Assembly: GCA_031430555.1 (NCBI GenBank)
Contig: JANPBQ010000253.1
Location: 1-64,000 of the forward strand
DNA: 64,000 nucleotides
From: UKL13-2 sp031430555
GTDB taxonomy: Bacteria; Pseudomonadota; Gammaproteobacteria; Burkholderiales; Usitatibacteraceae
Direction: 5' to 3'
Under the pieces are notes generated by a model. That model was not told the origin of the DNA. It searched no databases and saw only the letters and a program-made list of their open reading frames with translations. A program made the translations under genes and the position numbers. Shown one piece after another: positions 43,501-51,459 of this stretch. Each line of letters begins with the position of its first letter. The stretch's first letter is position 1.

Positions 43501-44277
43501 TTGAACCAAAAACCGAAATCGATTCGCCTCACACTATTAAACGTCGATGGCGCAATTTCCGACGACCACGCCTCGCTCAATAGCCGTATTGCCTCGCTGG
43601 CGGCGGCGCTCAACACCGCCGCGCGGCAGCGCACCGGGGAAATCGGCGGGCGCAATGACCCCATCGGCCTGATGGCGATCGCCGGTGATTTTGTGCGTTT
43701 GATGCAAAGTCTCGATTCGCAATACGGCGCGGATGCTGAGTTGCCGTTCGCCGATGCCGAGTCGGCCACCGACGAAGCCCTGCATTGCCTGACCGAAATC
43801 GAGAGTTGGCTGGATCGGCTCGAACTCGCCGATCAACGAGACAATCTTCATGCCCTACAGATCGGCATTGGCTATTGGGCAATGCGGCACGGGCTCATAT
43901 TTCAGGCGGCGGCACCCATCGTGAACGCATTGGCCGAGCAATCGAACCAAGCATCAACCCGCCAAGATACCGCGGCCGTTTACGCGCTGATGCAGGGTTT
44001 CATCGCGCATTTCGCGCCAACGTTGCAGTCTGACCTGGAACGCTCGAACCCCGAGCGGCCCTGGCGTCTCTTAAACCTCAATTTCGCGATCACCGCGATC
44101 CGCACCGGCGATGCGGCAATGATGCGCTTTGCGTTCGACACCCTGAACGCCCATTTGCCGGATGAATGCGCGGGATTCTATGGCGACGCCGCCGCCCTCG
44201 CCTTGCGGCCAGAGTTTCCGCCGGAAACGCGGGCGATCATTGCCGAAGAAAACGCCAAATGGGCGGCAAAACATTGA
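43501..44277 (+). CDS. Conserved hypothetical protein
   Basis: Not recognised. 258 residues from TTG 43501, predicted soluble and mainly alpha-helical, Ala-rich with several acidic patches. The N-terminal M-N-Q-K-P-K-S-I-R-L-T-L-L-N-V-D-G is followed by helical repeats containing W-L-D-R-L-E-L-A-D-Q and P-W-R-L-L-N-L-N-F-A-I-T-A-I-R. A TPR- or HEAT-like solenoid is possible but no motif is convincing. It is divergent from the PHP gene with almost no gap and lies upstream of yciB, so it may be coordinated with either. Confidence 0.6.
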   Translation: MNQKPKSIRLTLLNVDGAISDDHASLNSRIASLAAALNTAARQRTGEIGGRNDPIGLMAIAGDFVRLMQSLDSQYGADAELPFADAESATDEALHCLTEIESWLDRLELADQRDNLHALQIGIGYWAMRHGLIFQAAAPIVNALAEQSNQASTRQDTAAVYALMQGFIAHFAPTLQSDLERSNPERPWRLLNLNFAITAIRTGDAAMMRFAFDTLNAHLPDECAGFYGDAAALALRPEFPPETRAIIAEENAKWAAKH

Positions 44278-44381
44278 CACATTCCGGCAATTGTGATCCC
44301 GCCCCGAACATGCGAAAATAGCCAGTTATTGATTTGACGCGTGCCTCCCGCAGCTTCTTTCGCCATTTTCGTTCGCAATTC

Positions 44382-44939
44382 ATGAAACTGTTCGTCGATT
44401 TTCTGCCGGTCATCCTGTTTTTCGTGGCCTATAAGGTGTACGACATTTATGTCGCGACCGGCGTCGCCATTGCCGCCGCCATCGCGCAGATCATCTGGTG
44501 CCTGGTTCGCCGCGAAAAAGTGAAGCTGGTGCAGTGGATCGGCTTGGGTTTCATCCTGGTGTTTGGTGCCGCGACGATCCTGTTGCACGACGAGTTTTAT
44601 ATCAAGATCAAATGGACCTTGTTCTACGGCCTGATGGGCTCGCTCATCATCGGCGCGGCCACTTTCGGCAAAAACCCCTTGAAATCGATACTCGGCAACG
44701 AAATCGATCTGCCGGCGGAAGTCTGGCGGAAACTGTCGTACTCCTGGGGCGGCTTTTTTCTCTTGCTCGCGGCATTGAACCAATACTTCGCGATGACACT
44801 CTCACTCGACGCGTGGGTCAAGGTAAAAGTGTTCGGTGGCAGCGGATTAAGCCTTGTGTTTGTGTTCGCGCAGGCGTTTTGGCTGGCGAAATTTTTGCCG
44901 GATGAGCCGCCTCCCGCGCCGACGACCAAGGAAACCTGA
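44382..44939 (+). CDS. yciB: Inner membrane septation protein YciB (IspZ family)
   Basis: About 185 residues from ATG 44382 (M-K-L-F-V-D-F-L-P-V-I-L-F-F), the standard family start; the in-frame start at 44334 is rejected. Five to six transmembrane segments are present. The motifs K-W-T-L-F-Y-G-L-M-G and L-P-A-E-V-W-R-K-L-S-Y-S-W-G-G-F-F are diagnostic for YciB, an inner-membrane protein connected with cell envelope and division. It overlaps the next gene by one base. Confidence 0.95.
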   Translation: MKLFVDFLPVILFFVAYKVYDIYVATGVAIAAAIAQIIWCLVRREKVKLVQWIGLGFILVFGAATILLHDEFYIKIKWTLFYGLMGSLIIGAATFGKNPLKSILGNEIDLPAEVWRKLSYSWGGFFLLLAALNQYFAMTLSLDAWVKVKVFGGSGLSLVFVFAQAFWLAKFLPDEPPPAPTTKET

Positions 44940-45241
44940 TGCTTTACGCGATCATTTGCGAGGAAATGCCCGGCGCGCTGGCCAAGCGGCTCGCCAACCG
45001 GCCCGCGCACGTGGATCGACTGAAGGCATTGCAGGCGGAAGGCCGCTTGATCGTGGCAGGGCCGCATCCCGCAATCGATGCAGAGGACCCCGGCCCGGCC
45101 GGATTTTCGGGCTCCTTGATCGTCGCTGAATTCGCCTCGCGCGAGGCGGCAATCGCTTGGGCATCGGAAGATCCGTATTGTCTCGCCGGTGTGTTTTCAA
45201 ACGTCTCGGTTAAACCATTCAAGAAAGTTTTTCCGTCGTGA
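44939..45241 (+). CDS. yciI: YciI family protein
   Basis: The 100-residue YCII-domain protein starts at ATG 44939, sharing its A with the yciB stop. It contains A-G-P-H-P-A-I-D near residue 40 (the conserved His-Asp pair of the domain) and F-S-G-S-L-I-V-A-E-F-x-S-R-E-A-A-I-A-W. YCII domains have a ferredoxin-like fold and a putative active site, but the E. coli YciI substrate is unknown. It is coupled to yciB and bolA. Confidence 0.92.
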   Translation: MLYAIICEEMPGALAKRLANRPAHVDRLKALQAEGRLIVAGPHPAIDAEDPGPAGFSGSLIVAEFASREAAIAWASEDPYCLAGVFSNVSVKPFKKVFPS

Positions 45242-45519
45242 GTAATGTGCAAACCCTGATTCGCGAACGATTGGCGCCGCTACAGCCGGTCACGCTCGAG
45301 ATCATCGACGATTCCGCCTCGCACGCGGGCCACGCGGGTGCGGCGGATCACGCATCGCGCACCGGCGCGCATGACGGCACCCATTTTGAAATCTCGATTG
45401 TGTCCCCGGCATTTTCCGGCCAATCGCCGGTGTCGCGTCACCGGATGATTTACCAATTGCTCGGCGATCTGATGCAAACGCGCATTCACGCGCTCAAGAT
45501 CGACGCGCGCGCGCAATAG
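45238..45519 (+). CDS. BolA family protein
   Basis: The 93-residue BolA/IbaG-type protein starts at GTG 45238 overlapping the yciI stop. It has L-Q-P-V-T-L-E-I-I-D-D-S-A-S-H-A-G-H-A-G near residue 20, with invariant His residues that bind a shared [2Fe-2S] cluster with monothiol glutaredoxins. It ends in the H-R-M-I-Y-Q-L-L-G-D-L-M helix. Its role is iron-sulfur trafficking or stress regulation. It is the third gene of the yciB-yciI-bolA unit. Confidence 0.92.
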   Translation: MSNVQTLIRERLAPLQPVTLEIIDDSASHAGHAGAADHASRTGAHDGTHFEISIVSPAFSGQSPVSRHRMIYQLLGDLMQTRIHALKIDARAQ

Positions 45520-45544
45520 TGTCATGACACTAGTTTTTTAATTT
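45517..45544 (+). terminator. Possible weak terminator after bolA
   Basis: TAGTGTCATGACACTA (45517-45532) is a perfect 16-bp palindrome starting at the bolA stop codon. It is followed by GTTTTTTAATTTT. The stem is short and AT-rich, so it may be a weak terminator or a protein-binding palindrome upstream of the parvulin gene. Confidence 0.5.
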
Positions 45545-45570
45545 TCAATCACCACCCCGAAGGAAATCCC

Positions 45571-46437
45571 ATGCAATTCAAAATGAAGTCCCTGGTCGTC
45601 GCAATCGCCGTCGCATTTATGGCACCCGCTGTGATGGCGCAATCGGCTGAAAAACCCGAAAAATCGTCGAAGGCCTCCAAAGCCGCCAAGGCGGAAGCAA
45701 AAGGGGAAAGCAAAGTCGACGGCAAGATCAGCGTCAACGGCGTAATCATTCCGCAATCGCATTTCGACGCGATGAACAAGGAGCGCGAAGCGACCGGCCA
45801 ACCCGCGTCGCCCGATGTCGGCAACGCGATCAAGGAAGAGTTGATTAGCCGCGAAGTGCTTTCGCAAGCCGCGAAGAAAAAAGGCCTCGACCGCGATCCG
45901 ACCGTCGCCGCGCAAATGGATATGGCCCGCCAGGCCGTATTGATCCGCGCCTATTTCGACGACTTCGTCAAAGCCAACCCGGTCACCGACGCACAATTGA
46001 AAACCAATTACGAGCAGTTCGTCGCACAAATGGGCGACAAGGAATACAAAGCCCGCCATATCCTGGTGGACAAGGAAGACGAAGCCAAGACGATCATCGC
46101 CGCTTTGAAACGTGGCGAAGCATTCGACAAACTCGCCAAGGAAAAATCCAAGGACACCGGCTCGAAAGACAACGGCGGCGATCTCGATTGGGGTCCTGCC
46201 GGACGCTATGTACCGGAATTTGGCAACGCGATGAAGGCGTTGGCGAAGGGCCAGACCAGCGACACGCCGGTCAAATCGCCGTTCGGATTCCATATCATTC
46301 GCCTGGATGATTCGCGCGACATGAAAGTGCCGAAGTTCGACGAAGTCAAAGACAATCTTCGCCAGCGCTCGCAGCAAGAGCAAGTCTCCCGCCTCGTGCA
46401 GGATCTGAAGAGCAAAGCCAAGATTGACGCGAAGTAA
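45571..46437 (+). CDS. Parvulin-type peptidyl-prolyl isomerase (PpiC/SurA-like), exported
   Basis: The 288-residue exported folding factor has a signal peptide ending A-P-A-V-M-A-Q. A Lys/Ala/Ser-rich stretch follows, then a SurA-N-like chaperone helical region (I-K-E-E-L-I-S-R-E-V-L-S-Q-A-A). The parvulin domain starts at A-R-H-I-L-V-D-K-E-D and ends at S-P-F-G-F-H-I-I-R-L. It should isomerise X-Pro bonds in outer-membrane and periplasmic proteins. Close behind bolA, with an intrinsic terminator about 70 bp after the stop. Confidence 0.94.
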   Translation: MQFKMKSLVVAIAVAFMAPAVMAQSAEKPEKSSKASKAAKAEAKGESKVDGKISVNGVIIPQSHFDAMNKEREATGQPASPDVGNAIKEELISREVLSQAAKKKGLDRDPTVAAQMDMARQAVLIRAYFDDFVKANPVTDAQLKTNYEQFVAQMGDKEYKARHILVDKEDEAKTIIAALKRGEAFDKLAKEKSKDTGSKDNGGDLDWGPAGRYVPEFGNAMKALAKGQTSDTPVKSPFGFHIIRLDDSRDMKVPKFDEVKDNLRQRSQQEQVSRLVQDLKSKAKIDAK

Positions 46438-46504
46438 TTTCACGGCGCACGATTCCGCCGCCGACGATCGGCGCGGGCATCAATGCGTTGCAAATTTGTG
46501 CCAT

Positions 46505-46535
46505 AAAAAAGGGCAGCCTCGGCTGCCCTTTTTTT
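46505..46535. terminator. Intrinsic terminator after the parvulin gene
   Basis: The GGGCAGCC/GGCTGCCC stem, extended by A6 on the left and T7 on the right, has a two- to four-base loop. It gives U-tails in both directions but mainly serves the plus-strand yciB-parvulin unit. Confidence 0.95.
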
Positions 46536-46635
46536 GTGTCCCGATCCAACTTGTTGCGGGAAATATCGATGCTAATCCAAACTTTCGCATTTGCATAGCA
46601 TTGCGCGCAATGAGTACTTCCATTATGGTTTCGCC

Positions 46636-47013
46636 ATGAATACCCCAGTCCGCGTGCAATTCGCCAGAGCCGGAAACCTGTTTCGTCTCGACGTGAGCGC
46701 GTCCCCGCTGCTGCCGCGCGAAGTGCCGCCGGTGGTGGAGGTATTCACTGCCAACTGGGCCAAGCCGCAGGAAGTCGAACGCGCGCGGGTGGGTGATGCG
46801 ATGGCGCTCACGCTATCGGCCGAACACGAAATCCGCGCTGGCGAACGCCCCGCCGATATTGCCCGCACGCTGACCTACGCGATCTGGCAAAAACTCGACC
46901 GCTATGTGAAAGTCACCGTCGAAGCGACCTACCTTGGCGAAACGCCGGACGCTCATTTCGAATATGGCGAAAGCGCATACGCGGAAGCGTTTGGAGCGCG
47001 GTTCGAGAATTAG
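46636..47013 (+). CDS. Small hypothetical protein
   Basis: Unrecognised. About 125 residues from ATG 46636 (M-N-T-P-V-R-V-Q-F); the in-frame ATG at 46591 would add 15 unlikely residues. It is soluble, with no signal and no transmembrane helix. The central part reads A-D-I-A-R-T-L-T-Y-A-I-W-Q-K-L-D-R-Y-V-K-V-T-V-E-A, which suggests a small alpha/beta domain. It stands alone after a terminator and is convergent with the FAH gene. Confidence 0.6.
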   Translation: MNTPVRVQFARAGNLFRLDVSASPLLPREVPPVVEVFTANWAKPQEVERARVGDAMALTLSAEHEIRAGERPADIARTLTYAIWQKLDRYVKVTVEATYLGETPDAHFEYGESAYAEAFGARFEN

Positions 47014-47056
47014 TGCGGCGTCATATGTGCGACGCATCATACGGAACGAATGCGTC

Positions 47057-47836
47057 CTACGAAGTTACGTCCCCGTAGCGATTCCGCAATTCGCCAATCC
47101 CCTCGATCACCACGCTCACTTCGCTGCCGGCCTTCATCGAGCCGACGCCAATCGAGGTGCCGCAGGCGATCACATCGCCCGGCTCCAGCGTCATGTCCTG
47201 CGAGATCAGGCTCACCAGTTTCGCCGGAGAGTAAATCATGTCGGCGACCGGATAATTTTGCCGTTCTTGTCCATTGAGAATGGTGCGGATCGACAATGTC
47301 TGCGGATCGAGGCCGGTCGCAATCACCGGGCCGAATACGCCGAACGTATCGAAACTTTTTGCGCGCGTCCATTGCGCAAAACTCGCATCCTTGAACAACA
47401 ATTCCGCCGCGGTCACATCGTTGATGCAGGTGTAGCCGAATATGTGCGACGCTGCCGCCGCTTCGCTCACGGTCGTGGCGCGTTTGCCGATGACGATGCC
47501 GAGCTCGCCTTCGTACACCACTTTGCCCGCGTACGAAGGCGGCACGCGGATCGGTGCCGCGTGCGGATGAAATGCGTTGTTGCCTTTGAGAAAATAAAGT
47601 GGTTCGGGCGGAATCGCCTGGCCGAGTTTTTCCGCGAGCGCATGGAAGTTGTTCCAGAGTGCGATCATTTTGGTCGGCTGGCACGGCGTCAAAAGTTTGA
47701 CGCTATCGAGTGGCAGCGATTCACCGGTCGCGTGTGGACTGTCGAACATATCGCCCTCATGCACCTGGATCACGCCGCCATCCAGTTTTCCGAAACCCAC
47801 GTGGCCTTTAGTCTTGAACCGTAGCCAATGCGCCAT
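47057..47836 (-). CDS. Fumarylacetoacetate hydrolase (FAH) family protein
   Basis: About 259 residues from ATG 47836 (M-A-H-W-L-R-F-K); the in-frame sequence up to 48049 is rejected as leader. The FAH catalytic fold is shown by K-G-N-N-A-F-H-P, the metal ligands in V-V-Y-E-G-E-L-G-I-V-I-G and Y-T-C-I-N-D-V-T-A, and K-S-F-D-T-F-G-V-F-G-P. G-D-V-I-A-C-G-T-S-I-G-V-G completes the pattern. Such enzymes cleave or hydrate 2-oxo acids (2-hydroxyhepta-2,4-diene-1,7-dioate isomerase, acylpyruvase). The exact reaction is unknown. A possible attenuated leader lies just upstream. Confidence 0.9.
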   Translation of the reverse strand: MAHWLRFKTKGHVGFGKLDGGVIQVHEGDMFDSPHATGESLPLDSVKLLTPCQPTKMIALWNNFHALAEKLGQAIPPEPLYFLKGNNAFHPHAAPIRVPPSYAGKVVYEGELGIVIGKRATTVSEAAAASHIFGYTCINDVTAAELLFKDASFAQWTRAKSFDTFGVFGPVIATGLDPQTLSIRTILNGQERQNYPVADMIYSPAKLVSLISQDMTLEPGDVIACGTSIGVGSMKAGSEVSVVIEGIGELRNRYGDVTS

Positions 47837-47920
47837 TTCAATCACCGTCAATCTTGAAAGATGACATCTTAGCCCGTGGCGCTTAAGGCGGTAAGGCTGG
47901 AATGTCGTGCGCGCGAGATC

Positions 47921-48035
47921 AAAAAAAAGCCGCCCATTGCGGGCGGCGAAAGCACTCACCTTCGGAGGGGTGAATTTACTGCGCCTCCAGAATAGGTCGT
48001 CCGACGATCTCTCACCCCACCCGCGCAGGTGGGAA
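47921..48035 (-). ncRNA. Candidate structured leader with terminator upstream of the FAH gene
   Basis: On the minus strand a strong GCCGCCC/GGGCGGC hairpin (47929-47947) is followed by eight T (47921-47928), an intrinsic terminator about 85 nt before the FAH start. No minus-strand gene ends here. Upstream of it, ggggtga (47967-47973) can pair with tcacccc (48012-48018). That overlaps an alternative hairpin cccacc (48016-48021) / ggtggg (48028-48033), so the two folds exclude each other. This suggests a switch or attenuator, but it fits no riboswitch class I could match. Confidence 0.4.
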
Positions 48036-48103
48036 ATGTATGCATGCACCTGAACCGAGTGAAAGTGGCGATAATTTCCCTATTCCCATTCATGAGGTGC
48101 GCC

Positions 48104-48586
48104 ATGTCCGAATCACATCGCTTTGAGACGTTCTTGCATTGGCCGGCCGACGCGGCGCAAGCGCTTCCGCCGGCTGCCGACTACTCGCGCAACAGTGTTC
48201 TGAGTGCCGCCGGCAAGGCGGATGTTGCCGCCTCGGCACCGACGGTATTCGGCGGGGACGAATCCCGCTACAATCCCGAGGAGCTACTGTTACTGGCACT
48301 TTCGCAGTGCCATATGCTCACCTACCTTGCGATGGCGGCGCGGCGCGGCATAACCGTACTTGACTATGCGGATCAAGTCACCGGCACGTTGGGTGCAGCG
48401 GTATCCGCCGAATTGCGCGGGAAGATGTCGATGCGCGAAGTGACTCTGCGGCCGCGCGTGACCGTGGCAAAGGGCAGCGACCTCGAGGCCGCCATGGCGA
48501 TGCACGAAAAAGCGCACGCCAATTGTTTCATCGCGAACTCGGTGAACTTTCCGGTCACGCATCAGGCGGAAATTATCGAGCGTTGA
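48104..48586 (+). CDS. OsmC family protein
   Basis: About 160 residues from ATG 48104, which has GAGG upstream; 48029 is rejected as an upstream extension. The OsmC/Ohr fold is shown by G-G-D-E-S-R-Y-N-P-E-E-L-L-L-L-A-L-S-Q-C-H-M-L-T-Y near residue 60, with the first redox Cys in S-Q-C-H. The later A-H-A-N-C-F-I-A-N-S-V-N-F-P-V carries the second. The two Cys suit a thiol peroxidase acting on organic hydroperoxides. It is monocistronic. Confidence 0.92.
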   Translation: MSESHRFETFLHWPADAAQALPPAADYSRNSVLSAAGKADVAASAPTVFGGDESRYNPEELLLLALSQCHMLTYLAMAARRGITVLDYADQVTGTLGAAVSAELRGKMSMREVTLRPRVTVAKGSDLEAAMAMHEKAHANCFIANSVNFPVTHQAEIIER

Positions 48587-48724
48587 CCCTGCTTTCACAC
48601 CGCCGCGTCTCGCGCATTCGCGTTGAGCCGTAGGAATGCTGCGCCGAAACCGATTTTTGTCATCCATGGGCGGGGCACAAATTCGGCGAGCGAGTGTAGT
48701 GCTTCGCAATGCCACAACAAAAAA

Positions 48725-48782
48725 ACCAGCACTGGCGCGGCGTTCGGACTGAAAAGCCGTCGAAACGCCCGCCAATACTGGT
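48725..48782. repeat. Dispersed AGCACTGG palindrome family, copy 5
   Basis: accagcactggcgcggcgtt begins at 48725 and its partner gaaacgcccgccaatactggt ends at 48782. It lies between convergent genes (OsmC and CHRD lipoprotein). Confidence 0.85.
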
Positions 48783-48833
48783 CTTTCATCCGGCGATCTG
48801 GGTTCGAGCCCAGGCCACCGGCAGTGCATGAAA

Positions 48834-50360
48834 CTAATCCAGCAGTGTCGCCTGCGCGCGAACTTCGCCGCCCGGGAAGGTTGCGCTATGGACATTGAAG
48901 TAAGTGCCGCCATTCGCGAACGCGACCGCCTGCGCCTGCGTGAGTTTCGCGCCCGGTGCTGAGGACCAGGTGCCAGGTGGGCCTTCTGTAAAGGGCACGA
49001 TGACCGGACCATTGGCGCCGACCGCCGCCAAATGCAGGTGTGCCGCGGCACCGGGCAGGCCTGTGGTGGTGACGACGCAGGTAATGTCCAGCGTGTTCGG
49101 ATTGAGTTCTGCGCGTCCCCGCCCGGTCGCGGTCGACGTGGTGGGAGGAACCTCATTTGCACCGATCAACAAGCCGTGCCGAATGATATTGGCCGTCTGC
49201 ACGCGTGCTTCGCCGCCGGGGAACGCGGCGCTGTGCGTGTTGACGTACATGTTGCCAAACAGGATGGCGCGGTATTGCGCCTCAGTTAGCGTCGCGGGTG
49301 TGAAGTTCCAAACGTTGCTGCCAGCGGTCGACACAGTGGTCGGAATCAATACCGGCGCGTTGACGCCGAACAGGCCGCCGTGAATATGCGCCGCGGTTCC
49401 GGGCAGGCCAATATTCGTGACAGTACCCGTCAATTCGCGGGTGAGTGGATTGATGATGATGCGCGAGGTCGCGGTGCCGCCGCCCACGACCGGTGGGACT
49501 TCGTTCGCGCCGGACAAGGCGACATCCAACACATCGCGACCGATTTGCCCGCGGATCTCGCCGCCGGGAAACGCCGCCGAATGCACGTTGAAGTACATGC
49601 CGCCGCTGACGAATGCCTGGTACTGGTCGGGCGTCAGGATCGTGCCAGCGGGCGGAATCCAAATGCCGCTGCCGGGCGCTGTCTGGTTAAACCCTACCGC
49701 GACCGGTGCATTCACCCCGATCGCGCCGGCATGAATGTGCGCGGCCGTCGCCGTAATGCCTGTCGTCACCACTCTCGCCGAAAGTGCGCGCGTTGTCGGG
49801 TCGACCGAGAACGTCCCGCTGCCGCTGGCGGTCGAGGGCGTCGGAGGATTTTCCTGCGAGCCAGTGAACTTCGCGGTGAGGACGGTGCGCCCGATCTGGC
49901 CGCGAATTTGCCCGCCGGTATATAAGGCGCTGTGTACATTCACATACAGTCCGCCCGCGTTCAGAGCGGTCATTTGATCGGCGGTCAGTACGGCATTCGC
50001 CGCAGAAACCCATACGCCGCTACCGGCGGCCGTTTCGGTCAGAGGCACGATGACAGGCCCGTTGACGCCCGGCTCCGCAATGTGGATATGCGCGGCGGCA
50101 CCGGTGAAGCCGAACGAATTGACCGTGGCGGCGACTTGACCAGTCGAAGGCGTGACCACAATGATCGCGTTGCCGCTCCCGGCGGTCAGCACCGGCGGAT
50201 TCTCCTGCGGCCCGCTCAATGTCGCGAAATAGGTCGTGGTCGCCGGAGTCTGGGCCACCGGAACCGGATCGTCGTCAGACGTCTGTCCACACCCGGCCAG
50301 CAATACGGATAACGCCAATAGCGCGCCAGTAAAATAACGCGCTCGGTAAAATTTGTTCAT
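48834..50360 (-). CDS. Lipoprotein with four CHRD domains
   Basis: The 508-residue protein starts with a lipoprotein signal (L-L-A-G-C, Cys24) and then four tandem CHRD domains of about 115 residues each, starting near residues 42, 162, 279 and 394. Each repeat carries G-S-Q-E-N-P-P or G-A-N-E-V-P-P, the A-A-H-I-H (or A-A-H-L-H) motif, and N-V-H-S-A-x-x-P-G-G-E-I-R-G-Q-I or a variant. CHRD domains come from chordin; bacterial versions have unknown roles. The His-rich motifs could bind a metal, which is inference. A good GAGGGGG ribosome-binding site precedes the ATG. Confidence 0.92.
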   Translation of the reverse strand: MNKFYRARYFTGALLALSVLLAGCGQTSDDDPVPVAQTPATTTYFATLSGPQENPPVLTAGSGNAIIVVTPSTGQVAATVNSFGFTGAAAHIHIAEPGVNGPVIVPLTETAAGSGVWVSAANAVLTADQMTALNAGGLYVNVHSALYTGGQIRGQIGRTVLTAKFTGSQENPPTPSTASGSGTFSVDPTTRALSARVVTTGITATAAHIHAGAIGVNAPVAVGFNQTAPGSGIWIPPAGTILTPDQYQAFVSGGMYFNVHSAAFPGGEIRGQIGRDVLDVALSGANEVPPVVGGGTATSRIIINPLTRELTGTVTNIGLPGTAAHIHGGLFGVNAPVLIPTTVSTAGSNVWNFTPATLTEAQYRAILFGNMYVNTHSAAFPGGEARVQTANIIRHGLLIGANEVPPTTSTATGRGRAELNPNTLDITCVVTTTGLPGAAAHLHLAAVGANGPVIVPFTEGPPGTWSSAPGAKLTQAQAVAFANGGTYFNVHSATFPGGEVRAQATLLD

Positions 50361-50487
50361 GGCACCCCCTCGAATGGTTGTATGCAGCCCAGCTTTTACG
50401 TGTCAAGTTTGCCATCGGATTCACGATAAACGGCCAATCCAGTCCGGGCGACAAATGCGGCTTCCCGGCGGACGCGAGTTCAGCGAA

Positions 50488-51372
50488 TCATAGACACTCG
50501 AATGTTACAGCGTTTGCGGCACCCGATTCCGGCTGGCCGAGGCTGATTTTCCCGCGGCCGCGCAACAGCACTTGCTCGCGCCGCAACCAGACTTCGCGGT
50601 CACCTTCGATGCTGACATAGGTGCCGTTGGTGGAATCGTCGACGAGAAAAAACTGGGCATCGTGGCGCTCAATTCGGGCATGGCGGCGCGAGGCGGTTCG
50701 TTCCATGATCACCAATTCACACTCGGCATCGCGCCCGAGCCACATTACCGCCACCCCCGGGGGAAATTCGAGTTTGACACCGGGATAGGAAAGTTGCAGC
50801 CGAGATGACGTTTCCACCGGGCGCGTGCGGGTGACGAACTGCGTGCTGTCGAGATCCTCCTCCCAGACCACTTCGAACACATGCACGCTATCCTGCTTGC
50901 CCTTGACGTTGTGGGCGTCGAGATCGCGGGTGGCCGCGCGCAATGGCGGCGTCATTTTATCGACGCTGGCACCGCTGGTGAGAATTTGCCCGCGTCGCGC
51001 GAGTCCGGCGAGACGCGCAGCGGTATTGACGCCGTCGCCCCAAAAGTCGTCCCGGTCTTCGAGCACGTGGCCGAAGTGAAAGCCGATCTTGATCGCAAAT
51101 TTCACGCCGCCGTTGGCTGGCAGCGCGCCGACTTCGGCCTGCATCGCCTTGGCCGCTTCGCACGCTGTCGACGCCGATGGGAACGCAGCCATGATTTCAT
51201 CGCCAATGGTCTTGACCACCTTGCCTTGCCAGCGCAACGCCACCGCGCCGCACACGGCGAGACAGGCATCGATCGCCTTCGCCGCTGGCTTGTCGCCGAG
51301 CAATTCGTAGATCGCCGTGCTGTCGGTGACATCGGCGAACAGGATGGCGCGCTCTTTGGAAACGAGGGTCAT
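50488..51372 (-). CDS. Class III adenylate/guanylate cyclase-like protein with FHA domain
   Basis: The 294-residue protein combines an N-terminal class III cyclase homology domain (about 6-170) and a C-terminal FHA domain (about 195-275). Metal-binding aspartates are visible at Asp14 (F-A-D-V-T-D-S-T) and Asp58 (K-T-I-G-D-E-I-M-A-A-F), and G-V-N-T-A-A-R-L is present. The FHA has L-G-R-D-A-E-C, S-R-R-H-A-R-I and D-D-S-T-N-G-T-Y-V. It may make cAMP or cGMP under control of phosphothreonine binding; catalytic activity is not proven. It has no membrane segment. It shares its strand with the GNAT gene (87-bp gap). Confidence 0.88.
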   Translation of the reverse strand: MTLVSKERAILFADVTDSTAIYELLGDKPAAKAIDACLAVCGAVALRWQGKVVKTIGDEIMAAFPSASTACEAAKAMQAEVGALPANGGVKFAIKIGFHFGHVLEDRDDFWGDGVNTAARLAGLARRGQILTSGASVDKMTPPLRAATRDLDAHNVKGKQDSVHVFEVVWEEDLDSTQFVTRTRPVETSSRLQLSYPGVKLEFPPGVAVMWLGRDAECELVIMERTASRRHARIERHDAQFFLVDDSTNGTYVSIEGDREVWLRREQVLLRGRGKISLGQPESGAANAVTFECL

Positions 51373-51459
51373 TGCGCAGGCAACAGCGAGTTGGCGGGCG
51401 AACGGATAGTCGCTCGCGCGTTCGCGAATAGCGAGTCAATTTCGCCGCGATTCAGCATG

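Noticed and set aside
47921..48035. Glycine riboswitch
   Set aside because: A ccgaagg segment and a ggag segment are present, but the conserved GGAGAG core, the A-rich P1 closing strand and the usual gcv context are missing.
48798..48813. tRNA T-arm-like sequence ctgggTTCGAGCcccag
   Set aside because: The stem and loop fit a T-arm, but no matching acceptor strand, anticodon arm or CCA surrounds it and the sequence upstream is a palindrome copy. Probably chance or at most a remnant of a tRNA 3' end.
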